6,685 bases of DNA from a candidate division WWE3 bacterium (GCA_020427865.1 JAGQNX010000029.1:1-6685), one strand, 5' to 3'; counted from the first letter of the stretch, positions 1-6,300 are shown. Numbers and translations: made by a program. The notes: a model not told the origin generated them from the letters alone.

Positions 1-17
1 ATTTGAATACATACAGA

Positions 18-1223
18 TTATAGAGAGTTAGTAATTTGATAAATTGGCGTAATAATTGAGATTATTAGCACAGCAACCATCGAACCTAACATTATAAGAA
101 TAATAGGTTCTAATGCAGCTGAAAGCCCCTTTACAGCATGTTCTACTTCGGAATCAAAGTAGTCCGAAACCGTTTTTAAAACATTTTCGAGCTCACCAGT
201 TTCTTCTCCTACAGCTGCCATCTGAGAAATTATAGGGGGAAAGACTTCAGTATTATACTTAAGATAAGAGGATAAAGAGTTTCCTTTTTCTACATTTAAA
301 GAGGCTTCTTTAGAGGCAGCTTTAATTTTGTCATTTCGTGCAACATCACTAACAATATTTAAAGCTTCTACGATTGGTATAGCAGCAGAAATCAATAAAC
401 TTAGAGTTCGGGTAAATTGAGCTAGTTCTTTTAGTCTGTTTATTTTTCCAAATACAGGAACTGTAAACGAAAGTTCGGACAGCAGTTTTTTACCTGAAGG
501 AGTAGAAATATAGCTCTTAATACCAAAAATAGAGGCAATGGTTAAAACTAATACTATATACCAACGATTAATAAAAAAGTCAGATAAAGCTATCATTGCC
601 AGAGTAATACCAGGTAGTTGTACATCCAAAGAACTATATAAATTAGAAAGTTGGGGTATAACAAACACAAGCATCATAACAAAAACACCAACCATAGCTA
701 ATATAACAATAACAGGGTATACCATTGCAGCTTTGAACTTAGAATTAAGTTCGCGGTCAGCTTCCATACTTGTGGCTAAATCAACTAGTATTTCGTCTAA
801 TCTACCAGAAGATTCTCCAGCACGTACTAAGGCTACATACGTTTGGTTAAATTCTGCAGGGTGACGTGCAAAAGCTTGATTTAAAGAAGTACCACCCTCA
901 ACATCATGTAAACAGTCCAAAAGAATCTTTTGTAAGCGCTTATTAGCAGTTTGTTGAGATAACACGTCCAGTGCACGCGAAATAGGCAAACCAGCACTAA
1001 TCATTGTAGAAAGTTGACGAGTAAAAGCTACAATCTCGGTATAAGGTACACCAAAAATGTCAGATAAATCATCTGATATAGTTTTTTGTTTTTCGTTTAT
1101 AGAAACTACAAATAAATTCTGCGCTTTTAATAGTTCTGCAGCAGCATCTTTACTACGAGCATCTACAGTACCAGTAACCATGTTACCTGCATTGTCTCTA
1201 GCATTATAATTATAAACTGCCAT
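18..1223 (-). CDS. pilC: Type IV pilus inner-membrane platform protein PilC (GspF family)
   Basis: PilC is the polytopic inner-membrane platform on which the PilB and PilT motors act to add or remove pilin subunits. The 401-residue length is normal for the family. Two T2SSF repeats are visible, at about residues 65-190 and 268-392. Each carries the family's Gly-Glu turn: RAGESSGRLDEIL near 134-146 and VGEETGELENVL near 338-349. Hydrophobic segments at about 168-190, 220-238 and 370-392 give the usual three membrane spans. The short N-terminal domain (MAVYNYNARDNAG...) is also typical. The start lies 3 bases after the pilT stop and has a reasonable ribosome site (AAGGA, 9 bases upstream) inside the end of pilT, so the two are probably translationally coupled. 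It is the last gene of the operon seen here; only 17 bases follow its TAA stop, so further pilus genes could continue outside the window. The family call is secure. Confidence 0.95.
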   Translation of the reverse strand: MAVYNYNARDNAGNMVTGTVDARSKDAAAELLKAQNLFVVSINEKQKTISDDLSDIFGVPYTEIVAFTRQLSTMISAGLPISRALDVLSQQTANKRLQKILLDCLHDVEGGTSLNQAFARHPAEFNQTYVALVRAGESSGRLDEILVDLATSMEADRELNSKFKAAMVYPVIVILAMVGVFVMMLVFVIPQLSNLYSSLDVQLPGITLAMIALSDFFINRWYIVLVLTIASIFGIKSYISTPSGKKLLSELSFTVPVFGKINRLKELAQFTRTLSLLISAAIPIVEALNIVSDVARNDKIKAASKEASLNVEKGNSLSSYLKYNTEVFPPIISQMAAVGEETGELENVLKTVSDYFDSEVEHAVKGLSAALEPIILIMLGSMVAVLIISIITPIYQITNSL

Positions 1224-1226
1224 TGT

Positions 1227-2291
1227 TTATTTTCCTTTTACAAGTCTTCTTAAAATATCAGGTCTATTACATGCACGAAGAGCTTCATCTAGACCAATTT
1301 TTTCTCCATTAACAAGTTCGGCTAAAGATTGCTCTAAAGAATACATTCCAATATGACCACTAGTACTAATTACGTTATCTAGTTGGTGAGATTTACCTTC
1401 ACGTATAAGTGAGCGTGCAGCATCACTTGCAAGTAATAACTCAGTGGCGGGATGAAGTTTGCCATCTTTAGAGTGCAATAATCTAATTGATATAACAGCT
1501 TCTAACACTTGTGAAAGTTGTAATCTAATCGTCTTTTGTTGAATTTCGGGAAACGAGTCCACAATACGGTCAATAGTTTGGGCAGCTGAGTTTGTATGCA
1601 AGGTTGCAAATACAAGGTGGCCTGTTTCTGCAATAGTTAAGGCAGACTTCATAGTTTCGTGATCTCGCATCTCTCCAATTAGTACAACATCAGGATCTTG
1701 ACGTAACATAGAACGCAAAGACACATCCCATGAGTGCGTATCTAAATACATTTCTCTTTGGGCAATCACAGATTTTTTATTTGAAAACATATATTCAATA
1801 GGATCTTCAACAGTAATAATGTGTTCAGAACGAGTTTGGTTTATTTTGTCTATCATTGCAGCAAGAGTAGTAGACTTTCCATGTCCAGTAGGACCTACAA
1901 CAAGCACCAAACCCTGTCTAATTTCTGTCAGTGCGTCTAAAGTGGTAGGCAAGTTAAGAGAGTCTAATGCAGGAATTTTAGATGGAATTGTACGCATAGC
2001 AACGGCAGGATAACCACGTTGATAAAATGCATTTACTCTAAAACGAGCTTTATCGCCCAAGGCTACAGAAAAATCTACCTCACGGTTTAGTTCTAATAAG
2101 TCTTGTTGCTCTTGTGTTAATACTTGAGATAAAAAAAACTGAAGATCTTCTAAAGTGAGATCCGAAAAGCCATCTATGGCAGATAACGTACGATTTATTC
2201 TTACAATTGGAGGCCCTCCAACAGTCAAATGCAAGTCCGAAGCTCCAGCGTCTACAATCTTTTCTAAAAGGTTAGATACGTTAAATTTCAT
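1227..2291 (-). CDS. pilT: Type IV pilus retraction ATPase PilT
   Basis: PilT is a cytoplasmic hexameric ATPase that drives pilus disassembly and retraction (twitching, adhesion, DNA uptake). The 354 residues match the family's usual length of about 345-360. Motifs run in the expected order: N-terminal ASDLHL near 17-22; Walker A GPTGHGKS at 133-140; Asp box IITVEDPIEY at 158-167; Walker B DVVLIGEMRD at 201-210; His box HLVFATLHTN at 225-234; and a version of the PilT-specific AIRNLIRE motif, AARSLIREGK, at 291-300. That last motif, and the absence of the PilB N-terminal domain and zinc cysteines, separate it from PilB. The Walker A has His where Ser is commoner. The gene follows pilB by 21 bases and precedes pilC by 3, consistent with one transcript. 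No clear Shine-Dalgarno precedes the ATG. It could be a PilU-like paralogue, but the AIRNLIRE-like motif favours PilT. Confidence 0.95.
   Translation of the reverse strand: MKFNVSNLLEKIVDAGASDLHLTVGGPPIVRINRTLSAIDGFSDLTLEDLQFFLSQVLTQEQQDLLELNREVDFSVALGDKARFRVNAFYQRGYPAVAMRTIPSKIPALDSLNLPTTLDALTEIRQGLVLVVGPTGHGKSTTLAAMIDKINQTRSEHIITVEDPIEYMFSNKKSVIAQREMYLDTHSWDVSLRSMLRQDPDVVLIGEMRDHETMKSALTIAETGHLVFATLHTNSAAQTIDRIVDSFPEIQQKTIRLQLSQVLEAVISIRLLHSKDGKLHPATELLLASDAARSLIREGKSHQLDNVISTSGHIGMYSLEQSLAELVNGEKIGLDEALRACNRPDILRRLVKGK
1233..1237 (-). promoter_or_regulatory. Ribosome binding site for pilC inside the pilT 3' end
   Basis: AAGGA on the minus strand lies 9 bases before the pilC ATG and within the last codons of pilT. 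It is one of only two plausible Shine-Dalgarno sequences in the window and supports the 1223 start. Confidence 0.6.
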
Positions 2292-2312
2292 ATGTTAATT
2301 AAGCGATATTTT

Positions 2313-4088
2313 TTAGCCTTTTGCAACCCTTAATACTTCCTCTAAAGTAGTTAGACCTTCTAAAACCTTCAAATAACCGTCTTGTTTAAATGTAAGCATT
2401 CCTTCTTCTTTAGCTGCATTATTTACCTCTGTGGTAGGTGCACTTTCTAATATTAAAAGTCCTAATTTTTCACTCATTTCGAGTACTTCAAAAATCCCTA
2501 AACGCCCTTTGTAACCTGTTTGCCCACATTTATCACAGCCTCTACCTTTATAAATCTTTATTTCACCACCTGACTTTACTCTATTAACTAGTTCTGCAAT
2601 GTTTTTATCCTTGTTTAACAATACATGTGCTTTTTCTATGTCCTGCAACACTTCACGAATCCCTTCTACTATTTCTTCGGGGGGAACTATTTCTTCTTTA
2701 CAGTCGTTACAAATTTTACGTACTAAACGTTGTGCAACTACAGCATTAATTGTTGAGGCTAGTAAAAAGTTTTCGACACCCATATCTAACATACGGGGTA
2801 AAGCACCCGCAGCTGAGTTTGTGTGAAGGGTAGAGAGTACCAAATGTCCGGTTAAAGCAGCGTGTACAGCTAACTCTGCGGTTTCGGCATCACGAATTTC
2901 TCCCACCATAATTATGTTAGGATCTTGACGCAAAAAAGCACGTAAACCTGTAGCAAAAGTTAAACCTGCCTTAGTGTTAACTTGAACTTGATTAATACCT
3001 TCGATACGTATTTCTACAGGATCTTCTAGTGTAATAATATTTACGCGGCTAGTGTTTAGTTTAGACAAAAGGGTAGCGTTTGTAACAGTTTTACCAGAAC
3101 CTGTAGGTCCTGTAACTAAAATCATACCAACAGGCTTTAAAGCTGCTTCCTCTAAACGTTTAAGTGCCAACCCACGTAAACCTAAATCGGCAAGAGAATA
3201 CACCATACCTTCTTCTTTTAACAAACGAATAACAACTTTTTCTCCAAATACTGTAGGTAGGGTAGATACACGAAGGTCTGTTCCAACACCGTTGGCTTGA
3301 ACTTTAAAACGACCATCTTGAGGTACACGCTTTTCGTCTATTTTTAGCTTAGACAAAATCTTTATACGAGCTACCAAAGATTCATGCATCTCTTTAGGAA
3401 TAGTACGTTTTTCTTCTAATATACCGTCTATTCGGTAACGCAAACGTGTCGCATTTTCGTAAGGTTCTATATGCACATCAGAGGCACCAGTTCTAACAGC
3501 AGTTTCTAAAATCATACCTACAATTCTCGCAATAGGAGCATCACGCAAAGTTGCTAAATCTTCTATAGATCCTTGGCCTTCAAGCTTTAAGGTATTTTGG
3601 GTTATCTCCTCCAATGCGGCATTAATTTCTTTACCAATAGCTTTACCTGATTGACTATCTACAACTTTATCTATTTCTTTCGGAGCAGAAATATAAGGCA
3701 CAACATGGTATCCAGTTTTTCGCTCAATAAATTCTATAGTTTGTAAATCTAAAGGGTCCACCATTGCAACTGCAATTGTTTTAGAGGAGTCATCCTTTTC
3801 GAATGGAGCAACACGGTATTTTTTAGCTAAATCTACGGGAACAAGTTCTAATAAGACTGGATCTATTTTCTGACCACTTAAGTCTATATAAGCAATTCCA
3901 TATAGATCACCAATAGCTTTCACATAATCATCTTCTTTAACTAGGTTTTTGGATTTAATAAGTTGCTGAGTAGTTTTACCAGTGTTTGCACTCTCAAATT
4001 TTAAAGAGGTAAGCTGGTCGTCATTAATGAGACCTTTTTCGTAAAGTACGTCTTCTATTCCACGTTGTTTAGTAGCTACTTGTTGCAT
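2313..4088 (-). CDS. pilB: Type IV pilus extension ATPase PilB (GspE family)
   Basis: PilB is the cytoplasmic hexameric ATPase that powers pilus polymerisation through PilC. At 591 residues it is full length. An N-terminal T2SSE_N/MshEN-type helical region covers about residues 8-145 (IEDVLYEKGLINDDQL..., then GIAYIDLSG). The N2 domain has ASDVHIEPYENATRLRYRIDG at about 202-222. The ATPase core has Walker A GPTGSGKT at 327-334, Asp box IITLEDPVE at 351-359, Walker B NIIMVGEIRD at 391-400 and His box HLVLSTLHTN at 415-424. A zinc site is formed by two CxxC pairs, C460/C463 and C518/C521; zinc cysteines are a PilB/GspE hallmark that PilT lacks. A helical, charged stretch of 54 residues separates the two pairs. 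The gene opens the B-T-C operon. The ATG at 4088 follows an extended -10 by about 18 bases and has no Shine-Dalgarno. Paralogous GspE is possible by family, but pilT and pilC next door make PilB the natural call. Confidence 0.95.
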   Translation of the reverse strand: MQQVATKQRGIEDVLYEKGLINDDQLTSLKFESANTGKTTQQLIKSKNLVKEDDYVKAIGDLYGIAYIDLSGQKIDPVLLELVPVDLAKKYRVAPFEKDDSSKTIAVAMVDPLDLQTIEFIERKTGYHVVPYISAPKEIDKVVDSQSGKAIGKEINAALEEITQNTLKLEGQGSIEDLATLRDAPIARIVGMILETAVRTGASDVHIEPYENATRLRYRIDGILEEKRTIPKEMHESLVARIKILSKLKIDEKRVPQDGRFKVQANGVGTDLRVSTLPTVFGEKVVIRLLKEEGMVYSLADLGLRGLALKRLEEAALKPVGMILVTGPTGSGKTVTNATLLSKLNTSRVNIITLEDPVEIRIEGINQVQVNTKAGLTFATGLRAFLRQDPNIIMVGEIRDAETAELAVHAALTGHLVLSTLHTNSAAGALPRMLDMGVENFLLASTINAVVAQRLVRKICNDCKEEIVPPEEIVEGIREVLQDIEKAHVLLNKDKNIAELVNRVKSGGEIKIYKGRGCDKCGQTGYKGRLGIFEVLEMSEKLGLLILESAPTTEVNNAAKEEGMLTFKQDGYLKVLEGLTTLEEVLRVAKG

Positions 4089-4106
4089 AGGGCAGATTCT
4101 TTGTTA

Positions 4107-4115
4107 ATTTTAGCA
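4107..4115 (-). promoter_or_regulatory. Extended -10 promoter element upstream of pilB
   Basis: On the minus strand the sequence reads TGCTAAAAT, a TGn extended -10 followed by TAAAAT (5 of 6 matches to TATAAT). A start of transcription about 7 bases downstream would leave a leader of about 12 bases before the pilB ATG. I see no convincing -35 at the right spacing; extended -10 promoters often lack one. The gap between pilB and the upstream same-strand gene is only 58 bases, so read-through from that gene is also possible. Confidence 0.45.
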
Positions 4116-4146
4116 GAAGTTATAGTGCATTAAAAATAAGCAATTA

Positions 4147-4647
4147 TTATTCCACAACACGTTCCAAACAAAAACGGGATTCTAGGACATTTCTAAAACC
4201 CCTTCTAGTGTGTCGACTAGAAAATACCCAGCCTAACATCGCATAATTATTAACACCCCGCATTTCATGTACCTCATGGAGAACATCAGGGAAAACCTCA
4301 CTAGCAAAACACATAACCTCTGCAAACGTTAAACATTCAGTTACTAGACTATTATTGCAATATATCCCATATGCCTGCGCTTGCACTATATAAGGAAGTG
4401 GAGGTTTAGTTATATGTGGGGTGGCAGATAAAAGAAGTTGCACCTCTGTTAAGCCACCGCGACCTAGAGGGTGCGTCATACCAAGATAAACATTATCATC
4501 TTTTTCATATAAATAGGGTTCACGAAAAGGTGGGGGAGCAACAAAAGGTACACGCTTATACAAACTGCCATATAGTACAATCTCTTCATCTTTAATAGTA
4601 TTCATCTCAGCATAGTTAACTTGTGGAATATCTGTAAATTTTGGCAT
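4147..4647 (-). CDS. Unrecognised soluble protein, about 166 residues
   Basis: I do not recognise this family. The product would be about 166 residues with no signal peptide and no membrane segment, so it is probably cytoplasmic. Visible features are a Pro- and aromatic-rich N-terminal third (VPFVAPPPFREPYLYEKDD near 33-51), a Gly-rich turn PLGRGGLTE near 60-68, and a basic segment SSRHTRRGFRNVLESR near 143-158. Four cysteines are scattered, with no CxxC pair. In-frame ATGs lie at 4668, 4656 and 4647. I choose 4647 (MPKFTDIP...) because the longer versions would translate the core promoter itself; the 4668 form would be 173 residues. There is no Shine-Dalgarno at any of them. The gene diverges from the delta-prime gene and precedes pilB on the same strand by 58 bases, with no terminator visible between, so co-transcription with the pilus genes is possible but unproven. 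Ordinary amino-acid composition supports a real gene. Confidence 0.7.
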   Translation of the reverse strand: MPKFTDIPQVNYAEMNTIKDEEIVLYGSLYKRVPFVAPPPFREPYLYEKDDNVYLGMTHPLGRGGLTEVQLLLSATPHITKPPLPYIVQAQAYGIYCNNSLVTECLTFAEVMCFASEVFPDVLHEVHEMRGVNNYAMLGWVFSSRHTRRGFRNVLESRFCLERVVE

Positions 4648-4657
4648 AGCAAGCATA

Positions 4658-4666
4658 GTATAATAC
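4658..4666. promoter_or_regulatory. Shared, nearly symmetric -10 box between two divergent genes
   Basis: The nine bases GTATAATAC are palindromic except at the central base. The plus strand contains a perfect TATAAT (4659-4664), ending 6 bases before the ATG of the delta-prime gene at 4671, so transcription would begin at or next to that ATG. The minus strand contains TATACT (4657-4662) and TATTAT (4660-4665), a few bases upstream of the ATGs at 4656 and 4647 of the opposite gene. No strong -35 is visible at standard spacing on either strand. A bidirectional promoter is an inference from this layout. Confidence 0.55.
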
Positions 4667-4670
4667 ATTA

Positions 4671-5309
4671 ATGCAAGGTTCTATATTGATATACGGGGGA
4701 AACACAGATTTAAGGCATTCTAAAATTACCGAAATCTTACAAATAAACAATCTAACAGAGTCTTCTACAGATGTATTGATTTTGCAAAACGAAGAAGATA
4801 AAAAAAGTATTGGAATTGCACAAAGCAGAGAACTCCTAGCCTTTGCAACAACAAAGCCATTTGAAAACAAACATAAAATAGGAATAATTAAACACGCGTA
4901 TAAACTTACCACACAAGCACAGAACGCACTTTTAAAAACATTAGAAGATCGCCCAGATTATTTAACAATAATATTAGAAACACGTGCAGAAAACGAGCTT
5001 TTAGAAACCGTTATATCTAGGTGTAAACGTATAGAAATTGTGTATACATCTAAAGACGCTTTAGAAAACAATGAAGATTTAAATAAGCTATTATCCATGA
5101 CTATAGGAGAAAGATTAAGCTATAGTGTAGATTTTTGTAAAAAAGATAGAGAAGAGATTATAGAAACATTTAATAACTGGCTACTTGAAGCACGAAACAT
5201 AAAAAGATACGACGTGGTAGAGAACTTACTTAAAGTAGTAGGGGATTTGGAAAAAACTAATCTTAATTTAAAACTAGCCGTAGAGTGGTTAATGCTTAAT
5301 TTAAACTAA
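4671..5309 (+). CDS. holB: DNA polymerase III delta-prime-like clamp-loader subunit (short)
   Basis: Delta-prime is the stator subunit of the clamp loader that places the beta sliding clamp on primed DNA. The diagnostic stretch runs from about residue 68 to 122: HKIGIIKHAYKLTTQAQNAL, then LLKTLEDRP (87-95), the strand LTIILETRAENELLETV, and the SRC motif (116-118) followed by KRIEI. This order is standard for the delta-prime/DnaX AAA+ fold. The N-terminal P-loop region (LIYGGNTDLRHSKITEIL, near 6-23) has no GKT/GKS, so it should not hydrolyse ATP, as is usual for delta-prime. No zinc-binding cysteine cluster is visible. At 212 residues it is much shorter than typical HolB (about 300-335), leaving little of the C-terminal collar domain. 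The stop is intact, so this is a compact form and not an obvious break. The ATG follows the -10 box so closely that the mRNA is probably leaderless. The symbol is by family similarity; a divergent DnaX-like protein is the alternative. Confidence 0.85.
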   Translation: MQGSILIYGGNTDLRHSKITEILQINNLTESSTDVLILQNEEDKKSIGIAQSRELLAFATTKPFENKHKIGIIKHAYKLTTQAQNALLKTLEDRPDYLTIILETRAENELLETVISRCKRIEIVYTSKDALENNEDLNKLLSMTIGERLSYSVDFCKKDREEIIETFNNWLLEARNIKRYDVVENLLKVVGDLEKTNLNLKLAVEWLMLNLN

Positions 5310-5318
5310 CTTCAGTAG

Positions 5319-5834
5319 CTATCTACTAATAAACTTAGTCCCAGCATAATGCCAAACACCTTTGTCAGATCGTGTAAGAATTACCGAACCAAAAGGTACT
5401 TTTGTTGTATACAAATCCAGAGGTGTCTCTTCACCTACAGTGGGTGCAACCCTAATAACTTCTAACTTAGGTGAGCCGGCATCATCTGCAGAAGGAACTA
5501 AAGCAAAATGCGTATAATATGTGTCGGGAGCTTTACGATCTTCTTTATAACATAACCACTGATTGTAAGTCTCTGCACCAGTTAAGTTATTAAAATGTGT
5601 GTCATCAAAACCTATTAACTTTTGGTGGTCGTCTGGGTGCAAAAAGGGGAGCTCGTCTGGGGGAGTATTAACAAAAGTACAATTATGCTGTGTAGCACGC
5701 GCATAGTGACGAGTCGGATTAGGATTTACTTCTACAGCTACATACGCTTTAAAACTTTCTATTTCACTATGTACATTATACTCTGGTGATAAATCAGCAG
5801 AAGACTCCCAACTGGGGTGTTTAGAAAAACTCAT
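5319..5834 (-). CDS. Unrecognised histidine-rich soluble protein, 171 residues
   Basis: I do not recognise this family. It has no signal peptide or membrane segment and is mildly acidic. It carries nine histidines (6, 22, 43, 50, 66, 70, 80, 109, 162), several beside acidic or aromatic residues: FLHPDDHQKLIGFDDTHF near 64-81, YYTHF near 106-110 and WHY near 161-163. The C-terminal half reads like beta-strands (LEVIRVAP, KVPFGSVILTRSDKGVWHYAGTKF). It has two isolated cysteines (52, 95). A metal-binding or small beta-fold enzyme role can be imagined but is not shown. The gene converges on the delta-prime gene with a 9-base gap. Its ATG at 5834 is preceded by AAGG placed too close (1 base) to act as a normal ribosome site, and by a TATTAC at 5845-5850 that could be a -10 giving a leader of only a few bases. 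It shows no visible similarity to the other unrecognised protein on the far side of the delta-prime gene. Confidence 0.72.
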   Translation of the reverse strand: MSFSKHPSWESSADLSPEYNVHSEIESFKAYVAVEVNPNPTRHYARATQHNCTFVNTPPDELPFLHPDDHQKLIGFDDTHFNNLTGAETYNQWLCYKEDRKAPDTYYTHFALVPSADDAGSPKLEVIRVAPTVGEETPLDLYTTKVPFGSVILTRSDKGVWHYAGTKFISR

Positions 5835-5876
5835 ACCTTAAAGTGTAATACAAATAGCTAGTTTTGTTTAGTTTGT

Positions 5877-5923
5877 AAAACAAGCATCTGACCTTTGGCG
5901 CAAAAAAGCCAGATGCTTGTTTT
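5877..5923. terminator. Strong hairpin with A/T flanks, probable bidirectional terminator
   Basis: A perfect 14-base inverted repeat, with arms 5877-5890 (AAAACAAGCATCTG) and 5910-5923, encloses a 19-base loop. The inner 10 pairs are mixed GC/AT, and the outer four are A-T pairs that give a U-run on either strand. On the minus strand it starts directly after the membrane-protein stop codon (5924-5926) and is followed by TTTTAC, so it most likely ends that transcript and insulates the next minus-strand gene (start 5834). The plus-strand T-run continues to 5925, so it would also work in that direction. Confidence 0.8.
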
Positions 5924-6184
5924 TTAGAAGTAGTAATGCACCCCCTGGGGAAGCATTACCAAAAAAATTACAAAATTGGCTGCTACTACTGGCCAATGTC
6001 CAATTTTTTTTAGGGCAACCCCGTTCAGGATTACCCAAAGAATAACAAACGTTAAAAACCAGCCCACAGGGAGCTGGTTGTATGCTGCCCACCACATGGC
6101 AGCATACAAAAAAACAATCAATCCGCAAGAAATCCAAAAAAGCGTGCGCCTACGCTTTAAGGATTTCAATTCTCGTGTAGCCAT
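5924..6184 (-). CDS. Small tryptophan-rich protein with three membrane segments, unrecognised
   Basis: An 86-residue integral membrane protein of unknown function. A basic N-terminus (MATRELKSLKRRR) suggests a cytoplasmic N-terminus by the positive-inside rule. Three hydrophobic segments follow, at about 14-34, 40-57 and 62-79, ending in an aromatic tail (VHYYF). Six tryptophans (17, 31, 32, 42, 50, 64), including a WW pair, make it unusually Trp-rich. The ATG at 6184 is chosen over the upstream in-frame ATG at 6220 because GGAGG sits 6 bases before it and the predicted transcription start lies at about 6205, inside the longer form. This gene has its own good promoter and terminator, so it appears to be a single-gene unit divergent from gyrB. 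By eye its GC is about 44%, higher than in samples from the pilus and delta-prime genes (about 30%); Trp and Gly codons explain part of that. I cannot assign a family. Confidence 0.78.
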   Translation of the reverse strand: MATRELKSLKRRRTLFWISCGLIVFLYAAMWWAAYNQLPVGWFLTFVILWVILNGVALKKIGHWPVVAANFVIFLVMLPQGVHYYF

Positions 6185-6190
6185 GCCACA

Positions 6191-6195
6191 CCTCC
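6191..6195 (-). promoter_or_regulatory. Canonical Shine-Dalgarno that fixes the membrane-protein start
   Basis: GGAGG on the minus strand lies 6 bases before the ATG at 6184, ideal spacing. It is the strongest ribosome site in the window and decides the 86-residue start over the 98-residue alternative. Confidence 0.85.
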
Positions 6196-6211
6196 AAATA
6201 AATTTGCCCTT

Positions 6212-6240
6212 TATATACACCTAAAACATCTTTTTCTCAA
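6212..6240 (-). promoter_or_regulatory. Sigma-70-type promoter for the small membrane protein
   Basis: On the minus strand TTGAGA (6235-6240) is separated by exactly 17 bases from TATATA (6212-6217). The -35 matches consensus at 5 of 6 positions. Predicted transcription start is about 6205, giving a leader of about 20 bases that contains the GGAGG. Confidence 0.7.
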
Positions 6241-6272
6241 CCTAATCCCGCTAAAAACATAAATAACAAATG

Positions 6273-6300
6273 TGGAAAAATAAATAAGATTAGTTATAAT
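6273..6300 (+). promoter_or_regulatory. Promoter for gyrB
   Basis: A perfect TATAAT at 6295-6300 is preceded, with a 16-base spacer, by a weak -35 (TGGAAA, 6273-6278, 4 of 6 matches). A start near 6307 would give a leader of about 33 bases. That leader contains no clear Shine-Dalgarno but does hold a small self-complementary patch around GCTAGC (6320-6325). It is divergent from the membrane-protein promoter, and the two -35 elements are about 32 bases apart. Confidence 0.65.

Noticed and set aside
538..864. Plus-strand open frame of 108 codons opposite pilC
   Set aside because: It lies wholly within the secure pilC gene, and its product has low-complexity, Ser/Thr/Ile-rich composition typical of an antisense shadow.
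4616..4912. Minus-strand open frame of 98 codons across the divergent promoter and delta-prime gene
   Set aside because: It overlaps two better-supported genes and the shared promoter; the Cys/Ile/Ser-rich product looks like a shadow.
5314..5327. Small inverted repeat AGTAG-CTAT-CTACT between the convergent delta-prime and His-rich genes, as a terminator
   Set aside because: The stem is only 5 base pairs, AT-rich and not followed by a T-run on either strand.
4147..5834. The two unrecognised proteins flanking delta-prime as paralogues or a toxin-antitoxin pair
   Set aside because: Reading them side by side shows no shared motif, they are not adjacent or overlapping, and neither has a recognisable toxin or DNA-binding signature.
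5941..5950. CCCCCTGGGG GC-rich near-palindrome as a regulatory site
   Set aside because: It encodes in-frame residues near the C-terminus of the membrane protein (around LPQGV) and has no second copy.
5868..6137. Minus-strand open frame of 89 codons overlapping the membrane-protein gene and terminator
   Set aside because: It is out of frame with the gene that has a promoter, GGAGG and membrane segments, and it reads through the terminator hairpin.
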